NCBI GenBank assembly: GCA_024231775.1
Contig: JAAEQG010000136.1
Location: 1-33,388 of the forward strand
Reading direction: 5' to 3'
DNA from: a bacterium
Lineage (GTDB): Bacteria > Planctomycetota > Phycisphaerae > UBA1845
Length of the DNA: 33,388 nt
A program made the translations under genes and the position numbers. How positions within the stretch are numbered: position 1 is the first letter of the stretch; every line of letters starts with the position of its first letter. Below the pieces are notes generated by a model that did no database searches, was not told the DNA's origin, and saw only the letters and a list, made by a program, of their open reading frames with translations. Of this stretch, positions 32,606 to 33,388 are shown in pieces.

Positions 32606-33388
32606 GTGATTCCCGTGACAGACTCCTTTAGGCTGGTGCGCTGGCTTGGCCCGCGATGGGTGCTCTGGCGCGCGTTCTACGCCCTGCGGAAGAAGAGCGG
32701 CTTGATGAAGCGTGGTTTTCCCACGCCGGAGTTTGCGGATCTTTCGTTGGCGGACGTGGTTTGTCCGGGGACGCCGACCGAACCGGTGGCTTATCGGTCC
32801 TTCCGCGAGGCGAGCGCGTCGCGGTTCTTCTTTCCGCTGGGCAGGCCTCCTGACGCCGATTCGCTCGGTCGAGTGATGCAGGATGACGGTCGTGAGCAGA
32901 CCCTGAAGACCGCCGACGACTACTGTGCCGGCCGGTTTCTCTTCTACAGCCGCCACCTGCACGATCTGGGGCAGCCGGTGAACTGGTTGCTGAACCCGTT
33001 TACGGGTGCGCAGCACGAGGTGGACACGCATTGGGTGGACTACACGACGTTTTCTGCCAGCATGGGGGACATCAAGGATGTCTGGGAGTCTTCGCGGTTC
33101 GCGTGTGCGTTTTGGCTGGGGCGGGCGTACGCTCTGACCGGCGATGAGAAGTACGCCGAGGCGTTCTGGGGCCACTTCGAGTCCTGGTGCGCACAGAACC
33201 CGCCCAACCGGGGTCCGAACTGGAAGTGCGGTCAGGAGACCGCTCTGCGGAGCATGGCTTGGTGCTTTGCCCTGTACGCCATGTGGGGTGCGGACGCCAG
33301 CACGCCGGAGCGGGTGACTGCTCTAGTGACCGTGCTGGCGTTTCAGGGCGAACGGATCGTCCGCAACATCGGTTACGCAGTTTCCCAG
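32606..33388 (+). CDS. Heparinase II/III-family protein, N-terminal part (cut by window end)
   Basis: The frame runs off the window after 261 codons. The visible part matches the alpha/alpha-toroid N-terminal domain of heparinase II/III-type polysaccharide lyases: NWLLNPFTG, HWVDYTTFSASMGDIKDVWE, SRFACAFWLGRAYALTGDEKYAE, and WCAQNPPNRGPNWKCGQE with ALRSMAW. Such enzymes cut uronate-containing glycans; the catalytic half lies beyond the edge, so substrate and activity cannot be judged. No signal peptide is evident at the N-terminus. AGGAGG at 32597-32602 sits 3 bases before the GTG at 32606 and 12 before an in-frame GTG at 32615; either could be the start. Homologues are often found in exopolysaccharide gene clusters. 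Confidence 0.8.
   Translation, partial: MIPVTDSFRLVRWLGPRWVLWRAFYALRKKSGLMKRGFPTPEFADLSLADVVCPGTPTEPVAYRSFREASASRFFFPLGRPPDADSLGRVMQDDGREQTLKTADDYCAGRFLFYSRHLHDLGQPVNWLLNPFTGAQHEVDTHWVDYTTFSASMGDIKDVWESSRFACAFWLGRAYALTGDEKYAEAFWGHFESWCAQNPPNRGPNWKCGQETALRSMAWCFALYAMWGADASTPERVTALVTVLAFQGERIVRNIGYAVSQ

Noticed and set aside
1-33388. CRISPR arrays, tRNA and rRNA genes, insertion-sequence transposases
   Set aside because: No evenly spaced direct repeats, no T-loop or anticodon-arm pattern, and no transposase-like frame were seen. Only the intron end and small palindromic repeats suggest mobile DNA.

Overview
The window is high-GC bacterial DNA with densely packed genes, frequent GTG starts and ATGA stop/start overlaps. 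A planctomycete-like bacterium (Phycisphaerae or a relative) is the best guess. This is inferred from the combination of an exosortase next to Wza/Wzc export genes, a small C2H2 zinc-finger protein, HEAT-repeat and DUF2723 proteins, and palindromic repeats scattered between operon genes. No rRNA, tRNA or other taxonomic marker was seen, so the assignment is tentative.

Layout. (1) 1-105 is the 3' end of a group II intron (domains V and VI); its body and any reverse transcriptase lie outside the window. (2) 153-1193 (-) is a DapB-fold, 2,4-diaminopentanoate dehydrogenase-like oxidoreductase. (3) 1652-14221 (+) is a complex I operon in the order nuoI-A-B-C-D-H-J-K-L-M-N plus a coupled ferritin-like gene. 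The NADH-oxidising genes nuoE, nuoF and nuoG are absent. nuoI stands first instead of after nuoH. NuoK has Gly where a membrane Glu is normally conserved, NuoL carries a His-rich loop, and repeats sit at the nuoH/J and nuoK/L junctions. (4) 14222-15349 has no convincing gene but holds two strong hairpins. (5) 15350-15634 (+) is a small C2H2 zinc-finger/AT-hook protein. (6) 15908-18557 (-) is a two-component system (OmpR-type regulator, then histidine kinase) with a good promoter. (7) 18721-27603 (-) reads, in transcription order, Wza-like export lipoprotein, exosortase, Wzc-like chain-length protein/kinase, UDP-glucuronate decarboxylase, M20 amidohydrolase, orphan ParA and VanZ-like protein. 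(8) 28002 onward (+) has a 53-residue probable lipoprotein, an exported HEAT-repeat protein with an embedded receiver-like domain, a DUF2723 membrane protein, and the start of a heparinase II/III-family protein cut by the window edge.

How they fit. The nuo operon should make a membrane proton pump that takes electrons from something other than a locally encoded NADH module. The minus-strand Wza-exosortase-Wzc-UXS set looks like machinery for making, exporting and anchoring an extracellular polysaccharide or its associated surface proteins. The divergent DUF2723 and heparinase-like genes fit the same surface-glycan theme. The most unusual items are the truncated, rearranged complex I with its NuoK substitution, the duplicated module inserted in the Wza-like protein, the receiver-like domain in an exported HEAT protein, and the eukaryote-style zinc finger.
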